Assembly: GCA_023411175.1 (NCBI GenBank)
Contig: JAEYPB010000004.1
Coordinates: 10,837 to 74,836, forward strand
Reading direction: 5' to 3'
Source: Bacillota bacterium
Lineage (GTDB): Bacteria; Bacillota; Clostridia; Christensenellales; Aristaeellaceae
DNA: 64,000 nt
Part shown: positions 1 to 10,392 of the stretch, one piece after another
Layout: each line of letters starts with the position of its first letter
Position numbering within the stretch: the first letter of the stretch is position 1
Notes under the pieces: generated by a model
What the model saw: the letters and a program-made list of their open reading frames with translations, nothing else
The model's database searches: none
Told to the model about the DNA's origin: nothing
Translations under genes and position numbers: made by a program

Positions 1-250
1 GGTCGTCCGGCGTGGGCGGCCGGTCGCCCTTGTAGGCCTCGTAGTCGTCGTGCCGGAAGGTGGGGCCGTGGGGGTCGAAGGCCACCGCGCAGTAGCGCGG
101 CTTTTCGTCCGATAGCGCCTTCAAGAGCATCGACAAAAAGCCGTAGACCGCGTTTGTCGGAACGCCTTCGCCATTGTCCAGCGGCGGAAGCGCGTGATAG
201 GCGCGGTACATCAGGCTGTTGCCGTCCACGAGGATCAGCTTTTCGGGCAT
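1..250 (-). CDS. polA: DNA polymerase I, N-terminal part (runs off the window)
   Basis: The first 83 codons of a leftward gene that continues beyond base 1. The translation begins MPEKLILVDGNSLMYRAYHA and continues with TNAVYGF, VAFDPHGPTFRH and YKGDRPPTPDD. These are the opening motifs of the 5'-3' exonuclease domain of DNA polymerase I, where the first aspartate (in VDGN) binds metal. The enzyme removes RNA primers and fills gaps in replication and repair. The ATG at 250 has an AGGAGG site about 6 bases upstream and a good promoter at 284-312. Only the nuclease N-terminus is visible, so a stand-alone exonuclease of the same fold cannot be excluded. Confidence 0.9.
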   Translation of the reverse strand, partial: MPEKLILVDGNSLMYRAYHALPPLDNGEGVPTNAVYGFLSMLLKALSDEKPRYCAVAFDPHGPTFRHDDYEAYKGDRPPTPDD

Positions 251-283
251 ATGCGCGCCTCCTTTCCCAGGTTACAATACCTT

Positions 284-312
284 ATTATAAACGAAAATGA
301 TGCGGATTACAA
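284..312 (-). promoter_or_regulatory. Promoter of polA
   Basis: On the minus strand, TTGTAA (307-312) and TATAAT (284-289) are separated by 17 bases, 34 bases upstream of the polA start codon. Confidence 0.7.
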
Positions 313-334
313 CAACGCGCCAAATCGGCGCATA

Positions 335-363
335 TGGACAGACGCGCCGACGCATGGTAAGAT
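335..363 (+). promoter_or_regulatory. Probable promoter of the 399-2979 genes
   Basis: TGGACA (335-340), 17 bases, TAAGAT (358-363), just ahead of the gene starting at 399. Four to five of six bases match at each box. Confidence 0.45.
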
Positions 364-398
364 GGACAGGAAAAGTTTTCATCTGAGGAGTGCGTTTG

Positions 399-881
399 AT
401 GCGCAGGGTGGCAAAGGTTCTGACCATTGTGACGATGGCGGTGTTGGGGCTATTGATCGTGTTCTTTGCGGGCACGGGGCTGAGGCCTTCGGTGGTCGCG
501 GCCCAGGCGCAGCCCGCCGGGGAGCAGGCCGCCGCGTTTGAAACCATCACCGCGGCAATTCTTGCCGGTGACATGGGCTCCGACCAGTTCAAGAAGGTTT
601 CGGAGCCGGACCCGGCCCGGTATGAAATGATTACCTACCGCGTGCGGGTCAAAAATCCGGGGCTTCTGGGCGCCCAGTGGGTGCGGCTGAAGCTGACGCC
701 CACCGCTTCCGACGTGGCGCTTCTCGCGACGCCCGCGGACATCGGCACCTTCGGAACGACGGAGGTCACCGCCACGCTTCTGACCGAGGCGGGCGGCGAT
801 GTGAAGCGCGACGTGTGGATCGAATACTACATACTGGGCAGCCGGATGAGCGCGGCGGCCCCTTGGAGTACAAATGGCTGA
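399..881 (+). CDS. Hypothetical secreted or membrane-anchored protein
   Basis: A protein of 160 residues that I cannot assign to a family. A hydrophobic segment near the N-terminus (VLTIVTMAVLGLLIVFFAG) followed by an AQA stretch looks like a signal peptide or a single anchor. The rest is a small domain with alternating beta-like segments, for example YRVRVKNPGLLGAQWVRL and VTATLLT, and is probably extracytoplasmic. ATG 399 is preferred over GTG 390 because GAGGAG at 385-390 is then 8 bases upstream; GTG 390 would overlap that site. The 3' end overlaps topB by 8 bases, suggesting translational coupling. Confidence 0.7.
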   Translation: MRRVAKVLTIVTMAVLGLLIVFFAGTGLRPSVVAAQAQPAGEQAAAFETITAAILAGDMGSDQFKKVSEPDPARYEMITYRVRVKNPGLLGAQWVRLKLTPTASDVALLATPADIGTFGTTEVTATLLTEAGGDVKRDVWIEYYILGSRMSAAAPWSTNG

Positions 882-2979
882 TGAAACGCTGATCGTGGCC
901 GAAAAGCCGTCGGTGGCCCGGGACATCGCCCGGGTGGTGGGCGCCAGAAATAAGGCGGACGGCGCGTTCACCGGCGGAGGCTACGTGGTCACCTGGGCGC
1001 TGGGGCACCTGGTGGCCCTTTCGGACCCGGACGAGATCGATCCGAAATACAAAAAATGGCGCGCGGAGGACCTGCCGATCCTGCCGGAAAAAATCCCCAC
1101 AAAGGTGCTGCCCAAGACCCGCGCGCAGTTCTCCGTGGTCAAGAAATGGATGCGCGAAGGCGAAGTCGCGCGCGTCATCTGCGCCACTGACAGCGGCCGG
1201 GAGGGCGAACTGATTTTTCGGCTGATCTACCTTCAAGCCGGCTGTAAAAAGCCGGTTTTGCGGCTGTGGATCTCGTCGATGACCGATCAGGCGATCCGGG
1301 AGGGCATGAAGAACCTGTTGCCCTCCGCCGCCTACGACGCGCTGTACATGAGCGCCCGCTGCCGCGCCGAGGCGGACTGGCTGGTGGGCATGAACGCGTC
1401 CCGCGCGTTCACGCTGCGCTACAACGCGCTGCTCTCCGTCGGTCGGGTGCAGACGCCAACTCTGAACCTCATCGTCCGGCGGGACGCGGAGATCGCCGCC
1501 TTCGAGCCCCGGCCCTACTGGGAGATTCGCGCAAACTTCGGCGACTACGAGGGGCTCTGGATCGACCCGGAGACAAAGGAAACCCGCACCTACGACGAGG
1601 CCGTGGCCAAGCGCGTAAAGCAGGAAGTCGCCGGGAAGACCGGCACCGTCGCCGAGGCGACGCGGGAGATGAAGCGCACGCCGCCGCCGCTCCTCTACGA
1701 CTTGACCAGCCTTCAGCGGGACGCGAACCGGCTGATGGGTCTGTCCGCCGCGAAGACGCTCAAGATTGCCCAGGCGCTCTACGAGCAGCATAAGCTCATC
1801 ACCTACCCGCGCACCGACAGCCGCTTTCTGCCCCGGGACATGATCTCCGGCGCGAAACGGGCCATGCAGGCGCTGCCGGAGGTCTACCGGCCCTTTGTGG
1901 TCGGCGCGCTGGACAAGCCGAAATCCTTCGGCAGGGTGTTCGCGGACGATAAGGTCACCGACCACCACGCCATCATCCCCACCGGCGCGAAGGCGGACCT
2001 CTCCCGCCTGCCGGAGGCGGAGCGAAAAGTGTTCGACCTCATCGCCCGGCGGCTGATCGCCGCCTATTACCCGGACTACGAGTACGAGTCGGCGGAGATC
2101 ATGACAAGGGTCGGCGCCCACGTCTTTAAAACATCCGGCGTGACGCCCCGAGCCGAGGGCTGGCGCGCGCTGTACCGGGATGCGCCGGACGAGAAGGAAG
2201 CGCCGCCGGTGCCGCCCGTCGATCCGGGAGAGACCCGGGTGGTTGAGGGCGTCTCCGTCAAACAGCAGAAGACCAAGCCGCCCGCACCCCACACCGACGC
2301 ATCGCTCCTTTCGATGATGGAGCACGCGGGCAGGCTCATCGAGGACGAGGAGATCCGCGAGCGCATGAAGGGCTCCGGGCTCGGCACGCCCGCCACCCGC
2401 GCCGCCGTCATCGAGCGGCTGATCGAGGTCGGCTACGTCGCCCGGCGGGGGAAGGCGCTTTTATCCACCGATAAGGGCAAGGGGCTCATCGCCGTCGCGC
2501 CGGAGGAGATCGCGTCGCCCGAAACCACCGGGCGCTGGGAAAAGGCGCTCTATGACATCGCCGCCCAGAAGGATGGGACGGAGACCGAGCGGCTGACCGT
2601 CCGCTTTATGGAGGGCATCCGACGCTACGGCGCGTTTCTCGTGGAGGCGGCCGTGCGTGCGCCGGAGGCGCATTTTGAACGGGAGCCGTCCAAGTCGAGG
2701 CGCAGTGCGGGCAAGGGCGCAACAAAGCCCCGCCAAAGGGGGCTGGGCGAAAAGTGCCCTGTTTGCGGTACCGGCGAGGTGACGGAAAATTCCCGCGCCT
2801 TTGGCTGCTCCCGCTGGAAGGAAGGCTGCAAATTCACCGTCTGGCGGGACGCGCTCAAAAGGGACGGCCATGCCGAGATTACGGCCGAGGCCATGAAAGC
2901 CTTACTCGCCGGCGGGCGGCTGAAGGCGGGCGAGGCGGAGTACACGCTGGACAAGGGCATCTTAAAGCGGGTTCCGTGA
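874..2979 (+). CDS. topB: DNA topoisomerase III (type IA)
   Basis: A type IA topoisomerase of 701 residues, which decatenates and relaxes negatively supercoiled DNA. The Toprim domain begins with TLIVAEKPSVARDIA (about residues 5-19) and carries DSGREGELIF near residue 106. The active-site tyrosine is Y311 in LITYPRTDSRFLPRD. The SVGRVQTPTL motif lies near 188. The C-terminus holds a zinc-ribbon-like segment (CPVCGTGEV, then GCSRW and GCKF), as in TopB proteins of Bacillota. Length and motif order fit TopB rather than TopA. It overlaps the upstream secreted-protein gene by 8 bases. Confidence 0.96.
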   Translation: MADETLIVAEKPSVARDIARVVGARNKADGAFTGGGYVVTWALGHLVALSDPDEIDPKYKKWRAEDLPILPEKIPTKVLPKTRAQFSVVKKWMREGEVARVICATDSGREGELIFRLIYLQAGCKKPVLRLWISSMTDQAIREGMKNLLPSAAYDALYMSARCRAEADWLVGMNASRAFTLRYNALLSVGRVQTPTLNLIVRRDAEIAAFEPRPYWEIRANFGDYEGLWIDPETKETRTYDEAVAKRVKQEVAGKTGTVAEATREMKRTPPPLLYDLTSLQRDANRLMGLSAAKTLKIAQALYEQHKLITYPRTDSRFLPRDMISGAKRAMQALPEVYRPFVVGALDKPKSFGRVFADDKVTDHHAIIPTGAKADLSRLPEAERKVFDLIARRLIAAYYPDYEYESAEIMTRVGAHVFKTSGVTPRAEGWRALYRDAPDEKEAPPVPPVDPGETRVVEGVSVKQQKTKPPAPHTDASLLSMMEHAGRLIEDEEIRERMKGSGLGTPATRAAVIERLIEVGYVARRGKALLSTDKGKGLIAVAPEEIASPETTGRWEKALYDIAAQKDGTETERLTVRFMEGIRRYGAFLVEAAVRAPEAHFEREPSKSRRSAGKGATKPRQRGLGEKCPVCGTGEVTENSRAFGCSRWKEGCKFTVWRDALKRDGHAEITAEAMKALLAGGRLKAGEAEYTLDKGILKRVP

Positions 2980-3052
2980 GGGAAATGGACGGGAGATCTC
3001 ACCGAAGGACTAACATTGATCGTAAGATACGGGTTTCGCGAAAGGTTAAAGT

Positions 3053-3895
3053 ATGCAACCAAAGAAGAGAGCGATCCTTCAGATCGCCCTGGCCTGTGCG
3101 CTCTGGAGTTTTTCCGGGCTCTTGTCCAAGAAGGTACCCTGGAGTGCCATCTCCATCGTGGGCTTCCGTTCGATCATCGCCGTCATCCTGGTCGGGATTT
3201 CCCGGCGCAGCTTCCGCCCGAAGCTGACAAAGGGCAACTGGATCGGCGCGGGCGCCGTTTTGACGACGGCGGTCCTTTTCATCTTCGCCAACAAGCTCAC
3301 CAGCGCGGCCAACGCGATCGTGCTGCAGTACGCGATGCCCATCTTCGTGATCCTGTATTCCGTGCTCTTCCGGCACAAGCGCCCCAGCCGGCTGGAGCTG
3401 GGCACGGTGCTCGCGGCGGGTGCGGGCATTGTTTTATGCTTTGCGCAAGGGCTGCAGGGCGGCGGTATGCTGGGCGACCTTCTGAGCCTGACTTCCGCCG
3501 TTACCTACTCGGTGATGTTCCTTGCCGGGCAGCGCGACGACTGTGACGCGCTGAGCTACACGTTCCTGGGCGCGCTGATCGGCTGCGCGCTGCTGCTCTT
3601 CATGCCCTTTGACCCGGCGATCCGCGCCAATCCTCTGGAGTGGCTGATGGCCGGTCTGATGGGCGTGTGCCTGGGGCTTGGCTACATCTTCTTCAGCGCA
3701 GGGATGCGAGGCGGGGTTTCTCCGCTGTCGGCGGCGATCGTCGCCAACGTAGAACCCATTCTGAACCCCACCTGGTGCTTCCTGTTTCTTGGGGAATGGC
3801 CGGGCCTCCTCACGCTGTCCGGCGCGGCAATCGTTCTTGTCGTCGTTTTTGTCTACACACTCCTCTCCTCCAGGACGGAGGCGCGGACAGCCTGA
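3053..3895 (+). CDS. EamA/DMT-family permease
   Basis: A 280-residue integral membrane protein with about ten hydrophobic segments arranged as two EamA-type halves, the usual plan of drug/metabolite transporters. The first half opens IALACALWSFSGLLSKKVPW. The second contains LGLGYIFFSAGMRGG followed by a VEPILNPTW-type segment matching the VxPv(x)a loop of EamA proteins. The substrate cannot be read from sequence. It lies 73 bases after topB and is followed by a hairpin terminator within the repeat element at 3922-4011, where it converges on the transglutaminase operon. Confidence 0.88.
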   Translation: MQPKKRAILQIALACALWSFSGLLSKKVPWSAISIVGFRSIIAVILVGISRRSFRPKLTKGNWIGAGAVLTTAVLFIFANKLTSAANAIVLQYAMPIFVILYSVLFRHKRPSRLELGTVLAAGAGIVLCFAQGLQGGGMLGDLLSLTSAVTYSVMFLAGQRDDCDALSYTFLGALIGCALLLFMPFDPAIRANPLEWLMAGLMGVCLGLGYIFFSAGMRGGVSPLSAAIVANVEPILNPTWCFLFLGEWPGLLTLSGAAIVLVVVFVYTLLSSRTEARTA

Positions 3896-3921
3896 CGAAC
3901 TCCAAACAATGGTAAAGCGAA

Positions 3922-4011
3922 GCGCGCATGGATCATGCGCGCTCAAGGCATGGAAAAACCCTGCGGTTTTTGATGCTTTGAGCGCCGCATTCGGTGAACG
4001 GATGCGGCGCT
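3922..4011. repeat. Intergenic three-hairpin element, copy A (with terminator)
   Basis: Three adjacent inverted repeats: GCGCGCATG-GAT-CATGCGCGC (3922-3942), AAAAACC-CTGC-GGTTTTT (3954-3971) and a 13-bp stem at 3981-3993/3999-4011 with one G-T pair. The last stem probably terminates both convergent transcripts. The same modules in the same order recur at 17110-17202, with the outer palindromes nearly identical in reverse complement. Confidence 0.7.
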
Positions 4012-4018
4012 CATTGAT

Positions 4019-6361
4019 TTATGGAATCTGTTTTGTGTCGCCCAGGCCGCGCTTCAGGCGGCGCAGCGTATAGCGGGCCTTCTCCAGCGGCTTTAGCTGG
4101 GCGGCCAGGAGGGCATATGCCTCCCGCGCCTGTTTGAGCGCCGCCGCGTCGGGCTTTTTGCGGGCGTAGCGGGCCAGTGACAGCTGCTCGGACACGTAGC
4201 GGAACTGTTCGCCCGCGATGTTCGCCTCTTTGAGCCGCTCGGCGTACAGTATGGGCGTCTCGCCCGGCGCGGGCGTCTGGCCCTGTTCCTCCAGCACGCT
4301 GAGCATCGCGCGGTACCAGAGCGTGAGCTTCTCCTGCGCATCCTTCACGCCCTTTTCGGCGCGCTCGGGATCGGAGGCGTTCAGTCGCCGCACCACCCAC
4401 CAGGCGGCGAGGCCGAGGAGCGCAAGGATCAGGAAGAGCCAGATGAGCCAGCCGAAATCGCGGGATCCGGGCGCATCGGCCTCGTCATCTTCCGGAGGAA
4501 CGTCCTCCGGTTCGGGGGTCGGCTCCGGCTCCTCGGGCTGGTCGCTGTCGTCCGGCTGCTCTTCGTCGGGGTCGCCCGAGTCTTCGGGCGCAACCGTGGG
4601 TTCCTCGGTGGGTGCTTCCGAAGGTTCGGCGGTGGGCGATTCGGTGGGCTCCGGCGTCGGCTCCGGCGAGGGGCTGGCGTCCGGACTTCCGCCGTTCTCG
4701 CCCGCCTCCCCTTCCGGATCGGGCGAGGTGTCGCCACCGCCCGGCGTGGGGTTGAAGGGCACCCAGCCGACGCCCTGGAAATAGATCTCCACCCAGGCGT
4801 GGGCGTTTTCGCCGGTGACGATCGTGCCTTCGGATCCGCCCGCGGACACCAGGTATCCTTCCACGTACCGGGAGGGCAGGTCCGCCATTCTCGCCATCAC
4901 CGCCATCGCGGAGGCGAAATAGCTGCAGAAGCCCTGCTTTGAATCGAGGACGAAATGGGACACAAAGTCCCGGTTGGCGGGCGGATACTCAACGTCGAGC
5001 GAATAGGTGAAGTTTTTGAGCAGGTATTCCTCGAGGGCGCGGGCCTTTTGGTAAGGCGTCTGGGCGTCTTTCGTGATCGCCCGAGCCAAGTCGTACACGC
5101 CCTGCTCGATGCCCCGGGGAAGCTCCATGTAATCCCGGCGCGCTTCGTCCATCTGATCGTCCGGGGACATGCCCGCGGCGGTGATGATGCGCTCCACCGC
5201 CTGCTCGTTCCCGGTGGGAACGAGGGCCGAAAAGCCGTAGGTGTCGCCGGTCTTGACCCGCCGGGTGATGAACACCTCGCCGGTGTTGTTGTAATAGACG
5301 GCCATGTCGAGGCCGGTCGAGAGCTCCTGCAGCCGGTGGGGCACAAAGAGGGTCGAGATGCCGTCCCTGAGCATCGTGACGGACGCGGACACCGTCTCAA
5401 AGGCGTCGGCGGCGGAGAGGCCGTCCAGCCGTCGCGACTCAAAAATCCGGTCGCGGGCCTCCCGCTTCATGGGGTCGATGAACAGGTAGCGGTTGTTGAC
5501 GGCGCTGTTGGTCCACGAATAGGTGGTGTAGGTGCGCCGGATCGAGCCGCGAAGCAGCAGCATCCGGTCGGCCTGCACCAGCATCACATTTTCCTTGGAT
5601 GGCTCCGCCGGGCCGCCCAGCGCGTCGCCCATCGGCTGATAGCCGTCCGCGTACAGCGAGTAGGACGCCCGGGCGTCGGTGAACATGAAGTAATCAAAGA
5701 ACATCTGCCGCACGCGATCGGCGGCATCCTCCAAGGGCCTCCAGGTGGGGTTTCCGGCGGGCAGCGACGTAAACGCCAGCGCCGCGATGACCAGCGCCGC
5801 CGGGAGCGCCTTGAGGTAGGAGGTCTTGTCGCTGCCGGAGCGGGCGAACATCGCCGCCAGCGCCGCCAGCGCCGGGAGCGCCGATACGGGGCTCAGATGC
5901 TTTTCAAGGAACCAGCCGTACAGGAGGATGATCAGCGAAAGCGTCAGCGCCGGGTACACGCCGCCGGACATCCGGCCAATGAAGAAGAGCGAGAATGTCA
6001 GAACCAGCGCGACCATCCAGTAGATGGTGTCCGCATGGTCGGTCAGCATGGCGGCCTCGCCCGCGCCCATCGCGGCGAGCGCCTGAACGAGCTCCGTGAG
6101 TTTTGTCAGCGGCCTGAACCCGCCAAACAGCGCGCCGGCCAAGAGCCCCGCGCCGACCATGAGCGCCGCGGCCATCGCACCCATGCGCGACCAGACGGCC
6201 AGCGCGGCGACAGCGGCGATCCCGCCGCAGAGCGCGTAGACCGCGAGCGCCGAAACCGAAAGCCCCAGCGCCCCGCTGAGCACCAGCGTCAGCGCGCCGG
6301 AGAGCATCGCGGCTGTCAGCGCGCTGCCCGCGAGGTCGAGAATTTTCCTGCCTTTTGACAT
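4019..6361 (-). CDS. TgpA-like membrane transglutaminase-domain protein
   Basis: A protein of 780 residues with a multispanning N-terminus (about 10-200, seven or more hydrophobic segments), an extracytoplasmic transglutaminase core, a Pro/Glu/Asp/Ser-rich linker (about 545-635), one further transmembrane helix (about 637-657) and a cytoplasmic tail. The core carries the catalytic cysteine C479 in KQGFCSYFASA and H521 in NAHAWVE. The third triad position, Asp in TgpA and Glu or Asp in many Bacillota homologs, is N537 in WVPFNPTPG. It is the third gene of a moxR/DUF58/transglutaminase operon, a widespread arrangement whose substrate is unknown. Activity with Asn is plausible, because papain uses Cys-His-Asn, but is unproven. 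Confidence 0.92.
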   Translation of the reverse strand: MSKGRKILDLAGSALTAAMLSGALTLVLSGALGLSVSALAVYALCGGIAAVAALAVWSRMGAMAAALMVGAGLLAGALFGGFRPLTKLTELVQALAAMGAGEAAMLTDHADTIYWMVALVLTFSLFFIGRMSGGVYPALTLSLIILLYGWFLEKHLSPVSALPALAALAAMFARSGSDKTSYLKALPAALVIAALAFTSLPAGNPTWRPLEDAADRVRQMFFDYFMFTDARASYSLYADGYQPMGDALGGPAEPSKENVMLVQADRMLLLRGSIRRTYTTYSWTNSAVNNRYLFIDPMKREARDRIFESRRLDGLSAADAFETVSASVTMLRDGISTLFVPHRLQELSTGLDMAVYYNNTGEVFITRRVKTGDTYGFSALVPTGNEQAVERIITAAGMSPDDQMDEARRDYMELPRGIEQGVYDLARAITKDAQTPYQKARALEEYLLKNFTYSLDVEYPPANRDFVSHFVLDSKQGFCSYFASAMAVMARMADLPSRYVEGYLVSAGGSEGTIVTGENAHAWVEIYFQGVGWVPFNPTPGGGDTSPDPEGEAGENGGSPDASPSPEPTPEPTESPTAEPSEAPTEEPTVAPEDSGDPDEEQPDDSDQPEEPEPTPEPEDVPPEDDEADAPGSRDFGWLIWLFLILALLGLAAWWVVRRLNASDPERAEKGVKDAQEKLTLWYRAMLSVLEEQGQTPAPGETPILYAERLKEANIAGEQFRYVSEQLSLARYARKKPDAAALKQAREAYALLAAQLKPLEKARYTLRRLKRGLGDTKQIP

Positions 6362-6371
6362 CTGTTACGTC

Positions 6372-7534
6372 CTAAATCGCGAGATTTTCGGCCCAGGGAT
6401 CGATCTGGCGGGCGCGAACGCCGGCCAGCTTGAGCCTTGTCAGCATTTCCAGCGCTTCGGTGCGCTGGGTATCGGTCACCCAGTAGACCTTGACCTGCAT
6501 GCCCGAGCGCTTGAGCTGCGTGGCGATGTCGGCGATGCGCGCGGAGAGCACCGAGGTGACGAGCACCACGCCGCCCGTGCGGGACATGCGCCGCATTTCG
6601 CCGGAGAGCACCTGATCGAAGGGATAGGGGCTGTCGAACCGGACGCGCATCAGCGCATCGACAAACTTTGAAGCCTCCACGGCCGACTGGCCGCTGACCT
6701 CCTGGGGAACCGCCGCCGAGAGCGGCATGCGCACCGGATAACCCGCCTGCAGTTGCGCCGTGGCCGCGGATGCCGCGGCCTCGCAGATGGCGTCCTCGGT
6801 GGACATGGCGTGGCTTCTCATCGCGCCCAGCGGCGTCAGGTCCACCAGAATCAGCGTATCCGGCCGGGCGGATTCCTCATAGGTGCGCACCATCAACTCG
6901 CGCTTTCGCATCGTCAGCTTCCAGTGCACCTTCTTGAGGGCGTCGCCGGGAATCCAGTCCCTGACGCCCGAAGGCGAGGCGGTGTCCTCCGTCATGCGGC
7001 TGATGTGCTCCGCGCCGGTCTCCACCGACTGGAGCGCCATCGGTTCCTCTCGGGAAACGCGAGGGCGGACCTCCACCCGTGCCATCTGGCCCCCCGCCTT
7101 GCGGGAGATGGTCATGAGGCCGAAGAGGTCGGTGGCCGTCAGGCGCGTGACGCCCACGGCGTAGCTGCCGCGGTGCGGGCATCGGAAGGACGCCTCGTGC
7201 AGCGCGGGCGCGAAGGGGCGCGCCGGAACCTCCACCGTGCCGGAGGCGTCCACGTCGTCCGGCACCGAGAGCTGGATTTCCAGCGCGCGCACCGGCAGCG
7301 GACACAGGTGGCGGAGGGTGACGGTCAGCGCGATCTCACTCCCGCGCGTCACCATGCGGCGGGGGCAGGCCACCGCCACCCGGGCGGTGTACAGCGTCCA
7401 CAGCGTGGAGGCGAGGGCGTAGATCAGCATCATGCCCATCATCAGCGCCAGCAGGTAGTAAAGCGGCGATCCGTTCGACAGCGCAGCGGCCAGCGCCGTC
7501 AGCCCTGCCAGGAAAAATGCGGCGGCGCGGCCTT

Positions 7535-7538
<4 letters not shown>
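6372..7538 (-). CDS. DUF58 domain protein
   Basis: A protein of 388 residues with two N-terminal hydrophobic segments (about 5-45), then a beta-rich region and the DUF58 signature VRDWIPGDALKKVHWKLT followed by RELMVRTYEE. The C-terminal half resembles a von Willebrand A-like fold (DTLILVDLTP). DUF58 proteins nearly always sit beside MoxR ATPases and are thought to be their partners. Translation begins at GTG 7538; GTGA overlaps the moxR stop by 4 bases, so the two are coupled. The transglutaminase gene starts 10 bases after its stop codon. Confidence 0.92.
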
Positions 7539-8482
<944 letters not shown>

Positions 8483-8549
8483 ACCGCGCGTTTCTCCTGT
8501 ATTCAAAGATTTTGACTCCTGATGTTTAGACGGAATCGAGTTCCCGAAC

Positions 8550-8579
8550 AGTATACTCCATCTTTCGGCGCATTGACAA
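8550..8579 (-). promoter_or_regulatory. Promoter of the moxR operon
   Basis: Minus-strand TTGTCA (8574-8579), 18 bases, TATACT (8550-8555). Confidence 0.65.
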
Positions 8580-8589
8580 GCAGAGGCAC

Positions 8590-8645
8590 CAATTTACCAC
8601 AAATTGTGCTTTTGCCGCATGCGGCCCGCCCGGATATGCTATAAT
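8590..8645 (+). promoter_or_regulatory. acpS upstream region: -10 box and short palindrome
   Basis: TATAAT lies at 8640-8645, 30 bases before the acpS start; no convincing -35 box is spaced correctly. A short inverted repeat (CAATTT-ACCAC-AAATTG) precedes it at 8590-8606 and could be an operator. Confidence 0.4.
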
Positions 8646-8674
8646 GAAGCGATGAAATCTTCGGGGGTGTTTTC

Positions 8675-9049
8675 TTGATCGCGGGGCTTGGCCTGGACAT
8701 CTGCGAAATCGCGCGCATCGAAAAGGCGATGGAAAACCCGCGCTTTCTTTCGCGCGTCTTGACGGAGGGCGAGCGCGAGCGCGTCAGCCGCCGGGGCGCG
8801 AACACCGCCGCGGGCCTCTTCGCCGCCAAGGAAGCGGTGGCGAAGGCGCTGGGCAGCGGTTTTGACGGCTTCGGCCTTCAGGACGTGGAGATCCTGTGGG
8901 ACGACGCCGGCCGCCCCTTCTGCCGCCTGACCGGCGGCGCAGCGGATCGCCTGAAGCGGATCGGGGGCGATGCCGTCTTCGTCTCGATCACCCATGACGC
9001 GGGGGCTGCCGCCGCGGTGGCGGTGATCGAGGCCTCCTCACCGCGATGA
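8675..9049 (+). CDS. acpS: Holo-[acyl-carrier-protein] synthase
   Basis: A 124-residue phosphopantetheinyl transferase that moves 4'-phosphopantetheine from CoA to acyl carrier protein. Seen motifs: GLGLDICEIARIEKA at the N-terminus (the Asp binds Mg), FAAKEAVAKALGSG in the middle, and VSITHDAGAAAAVA near the C-terminus. Length and motifs fit the trimeric AcpS family. The start codon is TTG at 8675, with a G-rich site (GGGGGTG) about 7 bases upstream; no in-frame ATG fits the family start. It stands alone between the divergent moxR operon and the VanW-like genes. Confidence 0.95.
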   Translation: MIAGLGLDICEIARIEKAMENPRFLSRVLTEGERERVSRRGANTAAGLFAAKEAVAKALGSGFDGFGLQDVEILWDDAGRPFCRLTGGAADRLKRIGGDAVFVSITHDAGAAAAVAVIEASSPR

Positions 9050-9170
9050 ATTTTAAGAAAATGTGACAGAAGTTGTCGATTCTTGTCCATTTTTTGGAAC
9101 ATTTCGGCGCTGAATTCGTCTTTCTATCAAGCGGCAAAACGCGGCATATGATACTTTAGGAGGAAACACC

Positions 9171-10298
9171 ATGAGGAAATTTCTCTCGATCCTGACCACG
9201 CTGGCGCTCCTTATCAGCCTTGCCGCCTTACCCGCCGCGGCGGAGGAGACGGTCGCCTCGTCCTCGCTCATCACCGTAGACGGGGACTCCGACGCGCTGC
9301 TTGAGAACATCCGCCGGGCGGCGGACACCCTGAACGGCCTTCTCGTCGGCTATGGTGAAACCTTCTCCTTCAACGATGCGGTGGGCCCCCGCACCGCGGA
9401 AAACGGCTACAAAAAGGCCGAAAACGGTCGAAATACAAAGGTGCTGGGCGGCGGCGTGTCCCAGGTCGCCTCGGCGCTGTACCTGGCGCTGGAAGGGCTC
9501 GGCGGCATCGAATACCTCGAGAAGGAGACCTACGGCGACAACTTCACCGGCAGCTACGTGTTCTCCGGCGACGAGGCCATCCTGACTGACTACGCCAAGG
9601 GCATAGACTTCAGCTTTGTCAACGGCCACGACACCCTTCGGATCGAAATGGCGCTGGACGGGGAGGATCTCACCTGCGAGCTCATCACCGGCATGGAATA
9701 CAACCCGGAGTCCCTGGACGCCGAGGACGACGATTTTTCCGATTACTTCTCCGACGAATCCTCCGACCCGGACGAGACCGCCTGGGAGGATGAGGACGCA
9801 GGGGACGAGGAATTCACCGACGAATCGGGCGATTCGGGCGATCAGAAAAGCACGCTGGGCAGCGCCGTCATCAACGTGGACGGCAATTCGGCCCTCAAAA
9901 GCAACATCGGCCTCGCCTGCGAGGCAATCAGCGGCGTCACGCTCGAGCCGGGCGAAACCTTCTCCTTCAACGACGTCGTCGGCGAGCGCAGCGAGGGAAA
10001 CGGCTATGAAACCGCGTTGAACGGCCGCGGCGTCAAGGTGGTGGGCGGCGGCGTCGCCCAGGTGGCCAGCGCGCTCTGGCTCGCCGCCAAGGACGCGGAC
10101 GACATCACCGTCACCAAAGTATCCACCTACGGAAAAAAGTACAACCAGTCCTACGTGGACGACGCGGACGACGCCATCCTGACCGACTACAACGCGAAGA
10201 TTGACTTCTGCTTCCGCTACGATGGAAACGCGCGGCTCATGATCCTCGCGGAGCTGCAGGACGACGAAAGCATCATGGTTTCGCTGTTGGAAGGCTGA
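9171..10298 (+). CDS. Secreted protein with two VanW-like domains (paralog 1)
   Basis: A 375-residue protein with a clear signal peptide (ends about residue 24, ALPAAAEE). Two homologous domains, about 35-170 and 235-372, each show FSFND-VG-R--NGY, then NGR-KV(L/V)GGGV(S/A)QVASAL, then a tyrosine-rich strand and a D/S-GDEAILTDY-type segment. This matches the VanW family (PF04294) layout. The family usually has GGGVCQ or GGGICQ; here the cysteine is Ser in domain 1 and Ala in domain 2. An acidic linker rich in Asp/Glu joins the domains. The start is ATG 9171 after AGGAGG. VanW function is unknown even in vancomycin-resistance clusters; no van genes are nearby. The next gene is its paralog. Confidence 0.85.
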   Translation: MRKFLSILTTLALLISLAALPAAAEETVASSSLITVDGDSDALLENIRRAADTLNGLLVGYGETFSFNDAVGPRTAENGYKKAENGRNTKVLGGGVSQVASALYLALEGLGGIEYLEKETYGDNFTGSYVFSGDEAILTDYAKGIDFSFVNGHDTLRIEMALDGEDLTCELITGMEYNPESLDAEDDDFSDYFSDESSDPDETAWEDEDAGDEEFTDESGDSGDQKSTLGSAVINVDGNSALKSNIGLACEAISGVTLEPGETFSFNDVVGERSEGNGYETALNGRGVKVVGGGVAQVASALWLAAKDADDITVTKVSTYGKKYNQSYVDDADDAILTDYNAKIDFCFRYDGNARLMILAELQDDESIMVSLLEG

Positions 10299-10392
10299 TT
10301 TCATCCCCGTATTCAGGAACAAAAAGGCATCCGGAACGTCTATTGTACGTAACCGGTGCGCATCAGACAGGATCGCAAGGAGGGCTCATCAC

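Noticed and set aside
766..2325. Very long antisense ORF opposite topB, and similar ones opposite tkt, livM-G and the GGDEF-EAL gene
   Set aside because: Long antisense frames are expected in GC-rich coding DNA; they have Arg/Gly/His-rich translations without motifs.
4218..4784. Ser/Gly-rich plus-strand ORF of 188 codons
   Set aside because: It is the complement of the acidic, Pro-rich linker of the transglutaminase-domain protein.
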